Source of the DNA: Hydrogenophilus sp. | Lineage (GTDB): Bacteria > Pseudomonadota > Gammaproteobacteria > Burkholderiales > Thiobacillaceae | Assembly: GCA_020725265.1 (NCBI GenBank) | Contig: DYFK01000020.1 | Span: 1-61,029 of the forward strand | Direction of reading: 5' to 3' | Length of the DNA stretch: 61,029 nt | Shown here: positions 1 through 9,405 of the stretch, piece by piece | How positions within the stretch are numbered: the first letter of the stretch is position 1 | Layout: every line of letters begins with the position of its first letter | The notes under the pieces: generated by a model | Database searches by the model: none | What the model saw: the letters and a program-made list of their open reading frames with translations, nothing else | What the model was told of the DNA's origin: nothing | Translations under genes and position numbers: made by a program

Positions 1-488
1 ACGAACAATTCGGTTTCCGGCAATCCCGGGAAGTCATACGCCAGCGGCGTCACGTCCTCGGCCACGCGCAGCAGGCGGACGAAGTTGTTGCCGCCGTTTT
101 CACCGCCGCCATCGGCGCCGGCGGCCGGGGCTTCGAGCAGATCGTCGAGGTCGCCGCCCTGTTCGAGGGCCTGGATGACGCGGTCGACTTCCGCGCCGGC
201 AAGCGCGGCGTCGGCGGCGCCGGGGGCGGTGGCCATGCCGGTTTCGGCGCCGAAGGTGAAGCTTTCCTGGGGCAGGATTCGCAGGAGCTGGCCGTCGCTC
301 ATTGCCAGTTCGGCTTGCCCGCCGCCGGCGGCGATCAGGGTTTCGCCCTGGCGGACGCCGTCGCCGGCGGCGAGACGACGGGTGGCTCCGTCGGGCGCGC
401 GGGCGAAGACGTCGCCGGTGACGGTGACGACGGTGGCGACGATGTCGGTGGAGATCGCGGAACCGGGTTCGTTGGCATTGACGGCCAT
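1..488 (-). CDS. Large repeat adhesin, N-terminal retention module (partial, LapA-like)
   Basis: The reading frame starts at ATG 488-486 behind a strong AGGAGG and stays open to the window edge (162 codons visible). The N-terminus reads like the retention module of LapA/BapA-type type I secreted adhesins: a beta-rich VTGDVFARAPDG...L..GD.V..GE.L segment at about residues 25-75, then an acidic linker with DDLLEAPAAG at about residues 114-124. The A-A-G step resembles the site cut by the periplasmic protease LapG in known LapA proteins (family knowledge). Such proteins usually continue for thousands of residues of repeats and end in an RTX secretion signal, none of which is visible here. It lies on the same strand just downstream of the type I exporter genes, which fits its role as their cargo. 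Confidence 0.75.
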   Translation of the reverse strand, partial: MAVNANEPGSAISTDIVATVVTVTGDVFARAPDGATRRLAAGDGVRQGETLIAAGGGQAELAMSDGQLLRILPQESFTFGAETGMATAPGAADAALAGAEVDRVIQALEQGGDLDDLLEAPAAGADGGGENGGNNFVRLLRVAEDVTPLAYDFPGLPETELF

Positions 489-618
489 GACTGCCTCCTG
501 GGGAAATTCAATGGGGTCGCGGCCCTGTTGGGCGCGTCATGATGCAATCTAGGTGATGCCGTCCAAGGCCGGTATTGAACCAAAGGACGATGAGCCGGCG
601 CCGACGGCGGCCAGACCG

Positions 619-1251
619 TCAGTTTCCGGGTTTCGGCAGGCCGTTGATGAGCAGCGAGAGCTGGAGGCGGTCGCGTACTCCGAGGGTTTCGTAGATCGCG
701 CCCAGATGCGCCTTGACCGTCCGCTCGGCGATGCCGAGCCGGTTGGCGATTTCCTTGTTGGCGGCGCCACCGGCGACGGCGAGGGCGACTTCGCGTTCGC
801 GCGGGGTGAGTCGGTCGAGCACGGCCGGCGCGCGGCGGGCGCCATCGCGCGGGGCGATCGCGGCGAGCAGGCGGTCGAGCAGTTCCGGGCCGACCCAGAG
901 GCCGCCGTTTTCGATCACGCTGGCGACCTGGCGCAGCAGTTCCGGCGCGGCCAGCGCGGACAGGTAACCGGAGGCGCCGGCTTCCAGCGCGGCCAGTCCC
1001 TGATTCTGGCCCGGCACGTTGGCGAGCACGATCAGGCGGGCGCCAGGCAGGACGCGCGCGGCGACGCGCACGCGGGCGGCCACGTCGTCGGCCGGACCGA
1101 CGTGGATCCAGGCCAGCCGGACGGCGGTGTCGGTGAACTCGTCGCCGCTGGCGGGATGGGGCCGGACCCGGGCTTCCGGGAAGGCCGCCAGCCAGCCCGG
1201 TAGCGATAGCGAGCGATCGGTGAGGAAGAGGTGTCGATTCATGTCCGTCAT
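619..1251 (-). CDS. LuxR-family transcriptional regulator with atypical receiver domain
   Basis: The protein has 210 residues. The C-terminal part (about 147-205) is a clear LuxR/FixJ helix-turn-helix with LTPREREV, GAANKEIANRLGIAERTVKAHL and a conserved tail. The N-terminal part has the alternating hydrophobic pattern of a response-regulator receiver, but the segment where the phospho-accepting Asp should lie reads LAWIHVGPADD, so normal phosphorylation is doubtful. The start ATG overlaps the stop of the adaptor gene (ATGA), which implies translational coupling. LuxR regulators of this kind accompany LapB/LapC-type exporters in many proteobacteria. I infer that it controls adhesin expression. 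Confidence 0.85.
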   Translation of the reverse strand: MTDMNRHLFLTDRSLSLPGWLAAFPEARVRPHPASGDEFTDTAVRLAWIHVGPADDVAARVRVAARVLPGARLIVLANVPGQNQGLAALEAGASGYLSALAAPELLRQVASVIENGGLWVGPELLDRLLAAIAPRDGARRAPAVLDRLTPREREVALAVAGGAANKEIANRLGIAERTVKAHLGAIYETLGVRDRLQLSLLINGLPKPGN

Positions 1252-2660
1252 CGCTCCGTAAGGGCGTGGGCCTTGGCCCGCAGCACGGGTTTCATCAGAT
1301 AGGCGAGCACGGTTTTCTTGCCGGTCATGATGTCGACCTCGGCGACCATGCCGGGGATGATGGGCAGGTCCTTGCCCAGGCTGGATTTCAGGGTGCGCAC
1401 GCGGACGACATAGAAAGCATTGCCCTTCTCGTCGGTGACGGTGTCGGCGCCGATCTGGTCGAGCACGGCTTCGAGCCCGCCGTAGACCGAGAAATCGTAG
1501 GCGGTGAAGCGGACGGTGGCCGGCTGCTCCGGGCGCAGGAAGGCGATGTCCTTGGGCGCGATGCGGGCTTCCAGCAGCAGGGCGTCCTCGGACGGTACGA
1601 TCTCGACGATCTCGTTGCCGGGCTGAACGACGCCGCCGACGGTGTTGACCAGCAGACGCTTGACCGTGCCCTTGACCGGCGATTTGACCTCGGTGTGCTT
1701 GACCCGGTCGGACAGCGCGGTACTTCCGGCCATCAGCGCGCTGAGTTTGGCGGTGACGTCGGCCAGTTCGATACGGGCCTCGTTGCGGAAGCTGAGGTCG
1801 ACTTCCTGCACCTTGCGCTGGGCCTCGGCGATGGCGGCCTGGATGCGCGGAATCTGCGCGGCGGCCTGGTCGCGTTCGCCGCGATAGCGCGAGACATCGC
1901 GTTCCAGACGCAGCACTTCCACCTCGGAGACCGCGCCGGAGGCGATCAGGGGCTTGGTCGCCTGGAGTTCGCGGTTGGTCAGGTCATGACTCATCGCCGC
2001 CTGGTCGCGCCGGACCCGGATTTCCTCCAGCTCATGGCCGCGCTGGCTGAGCTGCTGACGGGCGATGCTGATCTGGGCGTCGAGCTGGGAACGGCGGGCG
2101 TCGTACAGACTGCGCTCCTGCATGGCCAGTTGCGGCGCTTCGCGCTCGACTTCGGGCGGCACCATGAAGGCGCGGCCTTCGGCGATGGCGCGCAGGCGCG
2201 CGGCCTTGGCCAGCAGGGACAGATATTGCGAGCGGTTTTCCTGGAGCGAGGATTCGAAACGGGTGGCGTCGATGCGCAGCAACAGTTGTCCGGCCTCGAC
2301 CTGCTGGCCTTCGCGAGCGAGCAGTTCGGAGATGACACCGCCGTCCACCGCCTGGATGACCTGGATCTGGCGCGACGGAATCACCTTGCCCTCGCCGCGC
2401 GTGACCTCGTCGATCTCGGCGAAGGCCGCCCAGACCAGCAGGAGGATCAGGACAACGGCCATGCCGCGCAGCAGCGCGCGGGCGCGGATCGGTTCCTGTT
2501 GCAGACGCGCCCATTCGGCGTCGCTGACCCAGTCCAGCTCTTCCGGCGTGCGCGCCGGCACCCAGCGCGAGAACAAGCGGTCGATGAAGGTGCGCGGCCG
2601 CTTGCGGCGCTCGACGAAGCCAGACCGCTTGGAAACCAGATGATCGAGTTTGCCGCTCAT
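1248..2660 (-). CDS. Type I secretion membrane-fusion protein, HlyD family (LapC-type)
   Basis: The protein has 470 residues with a short cytoplasmic N-terminus and one membrane helix at about residues 62-82. A lipoyl half-motif follows (GEGKVIPSRQIQVIQAVDGG), then a long coiled coil (about 150-310) and the second lipoyl/beta-barrel part (VKSPVKGTVKRLLVNTVGG). This is the HlyD architecture that bridges the inner-membrane exporter and an outer-membrane TolC-like channel. The gene overlaps the exporter gene by 4 nt at its start and the regulator gene by 4 nt at its end, so the three form a tightly packed operon. No outer-membrane partner is encoded beside it. Confidence 0.93.
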   Translation of the reverse strand: MSGKLDHLVSKRSGFVERRKRPRTFIDRLFSRWVPARTPEELDWVSDAEWARLQQEPIRARALLRGMAVVLILLLVWAAFAEIDEVTRGEGKVIPSRQIQVIQAVDGGVISELLAREGQQVEAGQLLLRIDATRFESSLQENRSQYLSLLAKAARLRAIAEGRAFMVPPEVEREAPQLAMQERSLYDARRSQLDAQISIARQQLSQRGHELEEIRVRRDQAAMSHDLTNRELQATKPLIASGAVSEVEVLRLERDVSRYRGERDQAAAQIPRIQAAIAEAQRKVQEVDLSFRNEARIELADVTAKLSALMAGSTALSDRVKHTEVKSPVKGTVKRLLVNTVGGVVQPGNEIVEIVPSEDALLLEARIAPKDIAFLRPEQPATVRFTAYDFSVYGGLEAVLDQIGADTVTDEKGNAFYVVRVRTLKSSLGKDLPIIPGMVAEVDIMTGKKTVLAYLMKPVLRAKAHALTER

Positions 2661-4858
2661 TGCGTCGCCCTCCCGACCTGGCCCTGGCGCAGGGCCGCGA
2701 CCACCTTGTCCTTGGCGCCATCGGCGACCACCCGGCCGCCGTCGATGACGATCAGGCGGTCGACCAGATCGAGCAACGAGGTTCGGTGGGTGACCAGGAT
2801 CAGGGTCTTGCGCGCGGCGAACTCGCGCAGTTGCCGCTTGACCTGTTCCTCGCTGCTGTTGTCCATGGCGCCGGTCGGCTCGTCGAGCAGCAGGATGGGC
2901 GGGTTGCCGACCACCGCGCGGGCGATGGCCACGCCCTGGCGCTGGCCGCCGGACAGCGATTCACCGCGCTCGCCGACGGTCATGTCGAAACCGCGCGGAT
3001 GGGTATTGATCAGCTCGCTCAGGCCGCCGATCTCGGCCGCGTGCAACAGATCGGCATCGTCCAGCGCCGGCGCCGCCAGTTCGATGTTCTCGCGCAGGCT
3101 GCCGTAGAACAGGGTGATGTCCTGCGGCACGTAGCCGATGTTCTTGCGCAGTTCGGACGGATCGAGCTGACGGATGTCGACACCGTCGATCCGCACCGCG
3201 CCGGCGGTCGGCTGGTAGAGCCCAAGCATCAGGCGCAGCAGGGTCGACTTGCCGGAACCGACACGACCGAGGATGGCGACGCGTTCGCCCGGGCGAATCC
3301 GGAAGGACACGCCGAGCAGGCTGTCGCGCGCGTTTTCTCCCGGGTAGCTGAAGGACACGTCCTTGAACTCGATCTCGCCCCGCAGATGCGGGCGGCTGAC
3401 GAAGCCGGCCTGTTCCGGCCGCTCGACCTCGCGCGCCATGATCTGGTTGAGCGAGGTCAGCGAGGTCTTGGCGTTCTGGAACTGGGTCATCAGTCCGGCG
3501 ATCTGGCCGAACGGCGCCATCGCCCGCATCGCCAGCAGGTTGCAGGCGATCAGGCCGCCGATACTCAAGGCGCCGTCGCCGATCCGGTAGACGCCGAGCA
3601 CGATCACCGATACCGAAACCAGCTGCTGGGTCCATTGCGCGCTGTTGATGGCGGTCGCCGCGAGCAGGCGCAACTGGGTGGAGATGCGCGCAAGGAAGAT
3701 CGCGCTGCGTTCCCATTTGCGCTGCATGACGCCTTCCGCGCCCATGGCCTTGACCGTCTCCAGGCCGACCAGGCTTTCCACCAGGCTGGCGTTGCGCATG
3801 GCGCCAGCCCGATAGGTGACTTCGGCCAGCTCGTGCATCTTGCCCTGGACCAGCCAGGCATAGCCCATCACCAGCAGCATGCCAACCAGCGCCGGCAGGA
3901 ACATCGGCCAGTCGATCCAGGCGATCACGGCCAGGAACAGCAGGGCGAACGGCAGGTCGACCAGCGCCGTGACCGTGGCCGAGGTGATGAAATCGCGCAC
4001 CGTTTCGAACGAACGCAGGTTGGCGGCGAAAGCGCCGACCGATGACGGCCGGAATTCCAGACGGATACCGAGCACCCGTTCCATGATCCGCGACGACAGC
4101 AGCACATCGACCCGGCGCCCGGCCAGATCAATGAAATAGCCGCGCATGGTGCGCAACAGCAGATCGGCGACCAGTACCACGACCAGGCCGATGGCCAGCA
4201 CCCACAGGGTTTCCACCGCGCGGTTGGGCACCACCCGGTCGTAGACGTTCATGATGAACAGCGGCAGCGCCACCGCGAACACGTTGATCAGCGCGGCCGC
4301 CAGCAGCACGTCGCGGTAGACCGGCAGGTTCTCGCCCAGGGCGCCCCAGAACCAGTGGCGGGCGCGTACGTCGCCGACTTCCGGCGCGCGTCGGTCGAAA
4401 CGGTACGGCGGCCGCGCGAAGATGACCATACCGGTGTAGCGCGCCTGAAGCTCGGCGCGCGGCAGGGTCACGGCGGCATCGCCCAGGTCCGGGAAAATCA
4501 CCCGCGCCATGGCGTCGTCGCCCTCGCCTTCCCAGCCGACCAGCAGACAGGCCAGGTGATCGTGCAACAACAGCACGGCCGGCAGCAGGGCGGTATCGAT
4601 CTGGTCGAGTCCGCGCCGGGTCAGGCGGCTGGACAGTCCGGCCCGCTTGGCGGCGCGCGCGAACAGCGATGGCGTCAGCCGGTTGTCGATCAGCGGAAGG
4701 CCGGCCACCAGGGTATCGCTGGAGTGCGGCAGGCCGTGCAGGCGCACCAGCGCGGCCAGACAGCCCAGGAGTGGATCGTGGATGGCCCGGTCGAGACCGG
4801 ATGGTGACCACCCTGCCCCAGCCGGGGCGGCCACGCCGTCGTTGGCGGTTTCATTCAT
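2657..4858 (-). CDS. Type I secretion ABC transporter, LssB/LapB family
   Basis: The protein has 733 residues. It has an N-terminal C39-peptidase-like domain (about 20-150), a six-helix transmembrane domain (about 170-450) and a C-terminal ATPase. The ATPase shows Walker [12 protein letters not shown] (about 529), signature LSGGQRQ (about 634) and Walker B ILLLDEPTGAMD (about 653). The order and length match the LssB/LapB group that exports large adhesins. The N-terminal domain lacks the usual Q...CGxA peptidase motif, so I expect substrate docking rather than cleavage, although a Cys (LLGCLAAL) and an HDHLACLL segment are present. It is the first gene of the operon and is divergent from mfd. 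Confidence 0.93.
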   Translation of the reverse strand: MNETANDGVAAPAGAGWSPSGLDRAIHDPLLGCLAALVRLHGLPHSSDTLVAGLPLIDNRLTPSLFARAAKRAGLSSRLTRRGLDQIDTALLPAVLLLHDHLACLLVGWEGEGDDAMARVIFPDLGDAAVTLPRAELQARYTGMVIFARPPYRFDRRAPEVGDVRARHWFWGALGENLPVYRDVLLAAALINVFAVALPLFIMNVYDRVVPNRAVETLWVLAIGLVVVLVADLLLRTMRGYFIDLAGRRVDVLLSSRIMERVLGIRLEFRPSSVGAFAANLRSFETVRDFITSATVTALVDLPFALLFLAVIAWIDWPMFLPALVGMLLVMGYAWLVQGKMHELAEVTYRAGAMRNASLVESLVGLETVKAMGAEGVMQRKWERSAIFLARISTQLRLLAATAINSAQWTQQLVSVSVIVLGVYRIGDGALSIGGLIACNLLAMRAMAPFGQIAGLMTQFQNAKTSLTSLNQIMAREVERPEQAGFVSRPHLRGEIEFKDVSFSYPGENARDSLLGVSFRIRPGERVAILGRVGSGKSTLLRLMLGLYQPTAGAVRIDGVDIRQLDPSELRKNIGYVPQDITLFYGSLRENIELAAPALDDADLLHAAEIGGLSELINTHPRGFDMTVGERGESLSGGQRQGVAIARAVVGNPPILLLDEPTGAMDNSSEEQVKRQLREFAARKTLILVTHRTSLLDLVDRLIVIDGGRVVADGAKDKVVAALRQGQVGRATQ

Positions 4859-5140
4859 TCTGGTGTCTCGTCGACCTTGTGGTGATCTCGGGTTGATCCG
4901 CCGGGATGTCGGGGTTTGCCCCCGGAATTCGGGGCGATGCTACGCAACGCGCCGGCGCGCCGCAACCGCGTGGCGCCGCCCACCCGGCCACCACGGGACC
5001 ATTCCCCCGGGGAAAACCCGATGGCCGTCCGCCACCGCCGCGCGGGCTTCCAGGATTGCCCCGGCCGATCTCCCGCGCGTAGACTTGGCCGCCCGCGCAC
5101 GCCGCGCCCCAGCCCGCTCCGCGCCGTTTTCCCCGCCGTC

Positions 5141-8100
5141 ATGACCACTCCCGCCGTGCCCTCCACCGTCTCCAACGCCCTCCCCTCCTCCGCGCCCCCC
5201 TCTTCGTTGTCACCCCCCCCCGGCCAGCGGCGGCGGATCGCGCGTCCACCCGGCTCCGCCGACAGCCGGCTGCTGGCGACGCTGGCGCGCGGGCGTCGCC
5301 TGCTGGTGCTGACCCAGTCGGCGCAGGACGCGGCGCGCATCGCCGAGGAAATGGCCTGGTTCCAGCCCGACCTGGCGGTTCGTCCGTTCCCGGACTGGGA
5401 AACCCTGCCCTGGGATCCGATTTCGCCGCACCCCGATCTGGTCTCCGAACGCCTGTCCGCGCTCTGGCTGGCTTCCACCGGCCAGGTCGACGTGCTGGTC
5501 GCGCCAGCCGCCACCGCCATGCAGCGGCTATGCCCGCCGGCCTTCCTGAACGCCCATGCCTTCCTGCTCAAGACCGGTGACCGGCTCGATGCCGAACGCC
5601 TGCGCGCGCGCCTGGCCGAAGCTGGCTATAGCTGCGTCAGCCAGGTGCTGTCGCCGGGAGAATTCGCGGTGCGCGGCGGCATCATCGACCTGTTCCCGAT
5701 GGGCACCGTACAGCCCTACCGGATCGACCTGTTCGACGACGAGATCGAATCGATCCGGGTGTTCGATCCGGATACCCAGCGCACCTTGTACAAGGTCGCC
5801 GAAATCCACCTGCTGCCGGCGCGCGAAATCCCGCTCGACGAAGCCGGCATCACCCGCTTCCGCCAGAATTTCCGCGACCGTTTCGAGGGCGATCCGTCCA
5901 AGAGCCGGATCTACAAGGATGTCTCCAACAAACTGGCGCCAGCCGGCATCGAGTACTACCTGCCGCTGTTCTTCGACGCCACCGCCACGCTGTTCGAATA
6001 CCTGGCCGCCGACACCACCCTGGTCCTGCACGGCGACATCCAGGAGGCGGTGGAAGGCTTCTGGCGCGAGACCCAGAGTCGGCACCGGCTGTTGCAGGGC
6101 GACCGGCAGCGGCCGTTGCTCGATCCGAACGCGCTGTTCCTGGCGCCGGACGCCTTTTTCGGCGGCCTGCGCCCCTACCCGCGCCTGGAGATCGGTGGCC
6201 GCGCCGAGGCGGAAATCGTTCCGCCCCATCTGCCGGCGCCCGCCGTCGAGGTCGAGCGCAAGGCCGACAACCCCTACCACCGGCTGCAAGCCCACCTTGC
6301 CGGGCAGACCGGCGCCACCCTGCTGATCGCCGAAAGCCTGGGCCGCCGCGAGACCCTGGCCAACGCGCTGGCGGAATACGGCCTGAAACCGGCCCTGCTG
6401 GAAGGCTGGCCGTTCACCGCCGGCGCGCCGGATGTCGACGCCCGCTTCCTGCTCACCACCGGCCCGCTCGCCGCCGGTTTCGTCGATCCCGAGCTCGGCC
6501 TCGCGGTGCTCACCGAAACCGAGCTGTACGCGCGCGCGCCGTCCTCCCGGCGTGCCCGCGACAGCCGACGGGCAAGCACGGCGGAAGGCCTGCTCAAGGA
6601 TCTGTCCGAGCTGAAGATCGGCGACCCGGTGGTGCACGCGCAGCACGGCATCGGCCGTTATCTGGGCCTCACCGGCATGGACATGGGCGAAGGCGACGAG
6701 GAATTCCTGACCCTGGAGTTCGCAGGCGGCGACAAGCTGTACGTGCCGGTCGCGCATCTGCACCTGATCTCGCGCTACCTGGGCGGCGATCCGGACAGCG
6801 CGCCGCTGCATCGGCTGGGTAGCGGCCAGTGGGAAAAAGCGCGCCGGCGGGCCATGGAGAAGGCGCGCGACACCGCCGCCGAACTGCTCAACCTGTACGC
6901 TCAGCGCGCCGCCCGCCAGGGCCACGCCTTCGCGCTGGCGGAGCACGACCTGGATGCGTTCGCCGATGGCTTCGGTTTCGAGGAAACACCGGATCAACTG
7001 GCCGCCATCGAAGCGGTCGTCCAGGACATGACCTCGGGCCGGCCGATGGACCGGCTGGTCTGCGGCGACGTCGGTTTCGGCAAGACCGAGGTGGCCCTGC
7101 GCGCCGCCTTCGTGGCGGTGGCCGGCGGCAAACAGGTGGCGGTGCTGTGCCCGACCACGCTGCTCGCGGAACAGCACTACCAGACTTTTTCCGACCGGTT
7201 CGCGGACATGCCGGTCAGGATCGCCGAACTGTCGCGCTTCCGCTCGCCCAAGGAAGTCGCGAGCGCGCTGGAAGGGCTGGCGAGCGGGCGTGTCGACATC
7301 GTCATCGGTACCCACAAGCTGCTGTCCCGGGATGTCAGGTTCAAGAATCTGGGCCTGACCATCATCGACGAGGAACACCGTTTCGGCGTTCGCCAGAAGG
7401 AGCGCATGAAGGAACTGCGCGCCGAGGTCGACGTGCTCACGCTCACCGCCACGCCGATCCCGCGTACCCTGGCCATGTCGCTGGAAGGCATCCGCGATTT
7501 CTCGGTGATCGCCACCGCGCCGCAAAAGCGCCTTGCGATCAAGACCTTCGTGCAACCGATCTCCGACGGCCTGATCCGCGAGGCCTGCCTGCGCGAGCTG
7601 AAACGCGGTGGCCAGATCTACTTCCTGCACAACGAGGTGGAAACCATCCGCGCCATGTACGAAAAGCTGGTGAAACTGCTGCCGGAAGCACGCATCGAGA
7701 TCGCCCATGGCCAGATGCCGGAGCGCGAGCTGGAACATGTGATGCGCGACTTCACCCATCAGCGCTTCAACCTGCTGCTGTGCACCACCATCATCGAGAC
7801 CGGCATCGACGTACCCAGCGCCAACACCATCCTGATGAACCGGGCCGACCGGTTCGGTCTGGCGCAATTGCATCAGTTGCGTGGGCGGGTTGGCCGCTCC
7901 CACCACCAGGCCTATGCCTATCTGCTGACCCCGCCCGACGGCGCCGGCGTCACCCCCGCCGCCGCCAAGCGCCTGGAGGCCATCCAGAGCATGGAAGACC
8001 TCGGTTCCGGCTTCTATCTGGCCATGCACGATCTGGAGATTCGCGGCGCTGGTGAGGTGCTGGGCGAAAACCAGAGCGGCGAGATGCAGGAAGTCGGCTT

Positions 8101-8614
8101 CAACCTGTTCAACGAAATGCTGGCGGGCGCGGTGAAATCGCTCCGGGAGGGGCGCGAACCGGACATCGACGCGCCGATGGCGGTCACCACCGAGATCGCG
8201 CTGCACGCGCCGGCGCTGTTGCCCGAGGATTATTGCGCCGACATTCACGAGCGCCTGGTGCTGTACAAACGCCTGGCCAGTTGTGAAACGGCGGTCGAAC
8301 TGGAGACGCTCAAGGAGGAGCTGATCGACCGCTTCGGCCTGCCGCCGGAACCGGCCGAGGCCCTGCTGGCGGTGCATCGGCTGCGCCTGGAGACCCGGCC
8401 TTACGGCATCGCCCGCCTGAGCGCCGGACCGGATGGCGCCACCATCCAGTTCGTGCCCAACCCGCCGGTCGAACCGATGAAGCTGATCAAGTTGATCCAG
8501 ACCAAACGCGAATACAAGCTGGCCGGCCAGGACCGGTTGCGTATCGAAAAAAGCTGTCCGACCCTGGACCAGCGCATCCGGCTGGTGCGCGACTTCCTGA
8601 AGGAAATCGCCTGA
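5141..8614 (+). CDS. mfd: Transcription-repair coupling factor Mfd
   Basis: Mfd removes RNA polymerase stalled at DNA lesions and recruits UvrA. I chose ATG 5141, which gives 1157 residues, close to the roughly 1150 usual for the family; the open frame extends further upstream without homology. Visible parts are the UvrB-like N-terminal region (FPDWETLPWDPISPHPDLVSERL), the RNA-polymerase-interacting domain (LKIGDPVVHAQHGIGRYLGL) and a superfamily-2 helicase core. The core has GDVGFGKTEVALRAA (about residue 640), DEEHRFGVRQKE, TLTATPIPRTLAMS and QLRGRVGRS. A C-terminal TRCF domain follows. A run of nine C at 5213-5221 lies in the Pro-rich N-terminal tail and is in frame. Confidence 0.97.
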   Translation: MTTPAVPSTVSNALPSSAPPSSLSPPPGQRRRIARPPGSADSRLLATLARGRRLLVLTQSAQDAARIAEEMAWFQPDLAVRPFPDWETLPWDPISPHPDLVSERLSALWLASTGQVDVLVAPAATAMQRLCPPAFLNAHAFLLKTGDRLDAERLRARLAEAGYSCVSQVLSPGEFAVRGGIIDLFPMGTVQPYRIDLFDDEIESIRVFDPDTQRTLYKVAEIHLLPAREIPLDEAGITRFRQNFRDRFEGDPSKSRIYKDVSNKLAPAGIEYYLPLFFDATATLFEYLAADTTLVLHGDIQEAVEGFWRETQSRHRLLQGDRQRPLLDPNALFLAPDAFFGGLRPYPRLEIGGRAEAEIVPPHLPAPAVEVERKADNPYHRLQAHLAGQTGATLLIAESLGRRETLANALAEYGLKPALLEGWPFTAGAPDVDARFLLTTGPLAAGFVDPELGLAVLTETELYARAPSSRRARDSRRASTAEGLLKDLSELKIGDPVVHAQHGIGRYLGLTGMDMGEGDEEFLTLEFAGGDKLYVPVAHLHLISRYLGGDPDSAPLHRLGSGQWEKARRRAMEKARDTAAELLNLYAQRAARQGHAFALAEHDLDAFADGFGFEETPDQLAAIEAVVQDMTSGRPMDRLVCGDVGFGKTEVALRAAFVAVAGGKQVAVLCPTTLLAEQHYQTFSDRFADMPVRIAELSRFRSPKEVASALEGLASGRVDIVIGTHKLLSRDVRFKNLGLTIIDEEHRFGVRQKERMKELRAEVDVLTLTATPIPRTLAMSLEGIRDFSVIATAPQKRLAIKTFVQPISDGLIREACLRELKRGGQIYFLHNEVETIRAMYEKLVKLLPEARIEIAHGQMPERELEHVMRDFTHQRFNLLLCTTIIETGIDVPSANTILMNRADRFGLAQLHQLRGRVGRSHHQAYAYLLTPPDGAGVTPAAAKRLEAIQSMEDLGSGFYLAMHDLEIRGAGEVLGENQSGEMQEVGFNLFNEMLAGAVKSLREGREPDIDAPMAVTTEIALHAPALLPEDYCADIHERLVLYKRLASCETAVELETLKEELIDRFGLPPEPAEALLAVHRLRLETRPYGIARLSAGPDGATIQFVPNPPVEPMKLIKLIQTKREYKLAGQDRLRIEKSCPTLDQRIRLVRDFLKEIA

Positions 8615-8645
8615 ACCGCGGCGGCATCGCGCCGCCACGCCGCCG

Positions 8646-9182
8646 TCAACCGCCCTGATGAGCCTGTTCGTTGCGTTTCTTGTCGCGCAGCACGTTCACC
8701 GTGATGCCGTTGGACAACACCATGTCGCCCGGCGTCATGCCCGGCTTGCAGGCCCCCAGCCAGCGTGCCTCGAAGTTGACGCTTTCGCCCTGTTTGGCCG
8801 CCGTGAAGCCTCGCGTGAAGCTGACCCGGGTTCGACCCCGGTAAAGCTTGGAAAAATCGCCGGTCATCGCCATCTCGCCGTCGACGTCGCTGTCATGGAC
8901 CTTGCAGCGGGTCTTGATGGTCATGCCCTTGCTGGAACGGATCGCCTCCGGCTTGTCGCAGTTTTCCTGACCGGGCAACAGCGAGAGCATCACGTCGGGC
9001 TCGGATTTGACGTCGCTGCATTGCTGGACGTGGATCGCGCGCATGATGGTCTGGCCATCCTTCCAGATGGCGATGTCCCACAAGCCGGGTTTGCGCCAGT
9101 TTCCGGCATCGGCCAGGGCAGTGCCCGGGCCAGCCAGGACGAGCGCGCCGAGCGCGCCCAGAATTCGTGCGGTAGTGAGCAT
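8646..9182 (-). CDS. DUF3617 family secreted protein
   Basis: The protein has 178 residues with a signal peptide (cleavage after about GTALA). The body has the DUF3617 pattern: a W.PGLWDIAI segment near the mature N-terminus, paired cysteines (QQCSD, ENCDK, TRCKV), a MAMTGDFS segment and a C-terminal WLGACKPGMTPGDM. The function of this periplasmic family is not established. It converges with mfd, with about 30 bp between the stops, and appears to be a single-gene unit. Confidence 0.8.
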   Translation of the reverse strand: MLTTARILGALGALVLAGPGTALADAGNWRKPGLWDIAIWKDGQTIMRAIHVQQCSDVKSEPDVMLSLLPGQENCDKPEAIRSSKGMTIKTRCKVHDSDVDGEMAMTGDFSKLYRGRTRVSFTRGFTAAKQGESVNFEARWLGACKPGMTPGDMVLSNGITVNVLRDKKRNEQAHQGG

Positions 9183-9317
9183 TCGTTTTCCTGAATTTCA
9201 AACGACAATGAATCGGTTCCGGGCATGCGCCGGGATCACGCCGCCACGGACCAACGGTGGAGTGCGCGCATCCGACCGGGTTCCCGCGCCACCAAGGATC
9301 ATCGCCGATCACCCAAC

Positions 9318-9347
9318 AAAAAAGGGTGCCGGTTTGATCCGGCACCC
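9318..9347 (-). terminator. Rho-independent terminator
   Basis: Read on the minus strand, a perfect 9-bp stem (GGGTGCCGG / CCGGCACCC, 6-nt loop) is followed directly by six T. It sits about 60 nt past the stop of the 9406-11034 gene and would end its transcript. Confidence 0.85.
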
Positions 9348-9405
9348 TTCAACCACGCTGTTTGCCGGCCACCTCGCGGCGGCCGGTCATGTTATCGCGC
9401 GAGGC

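Noticed and set aside
1266-3107. Long plus-strand open frames opposite the secretion genes
   Set aside because: They are GC-bias shadows; the minus-strand frames carry all the recognisable domains.
4916-5140. N-terminal extension of Mfd from ATG 4916
   Set aside because: The extra residues are low-complexity Pro/Arg and the resulting length exceeds the family norm.
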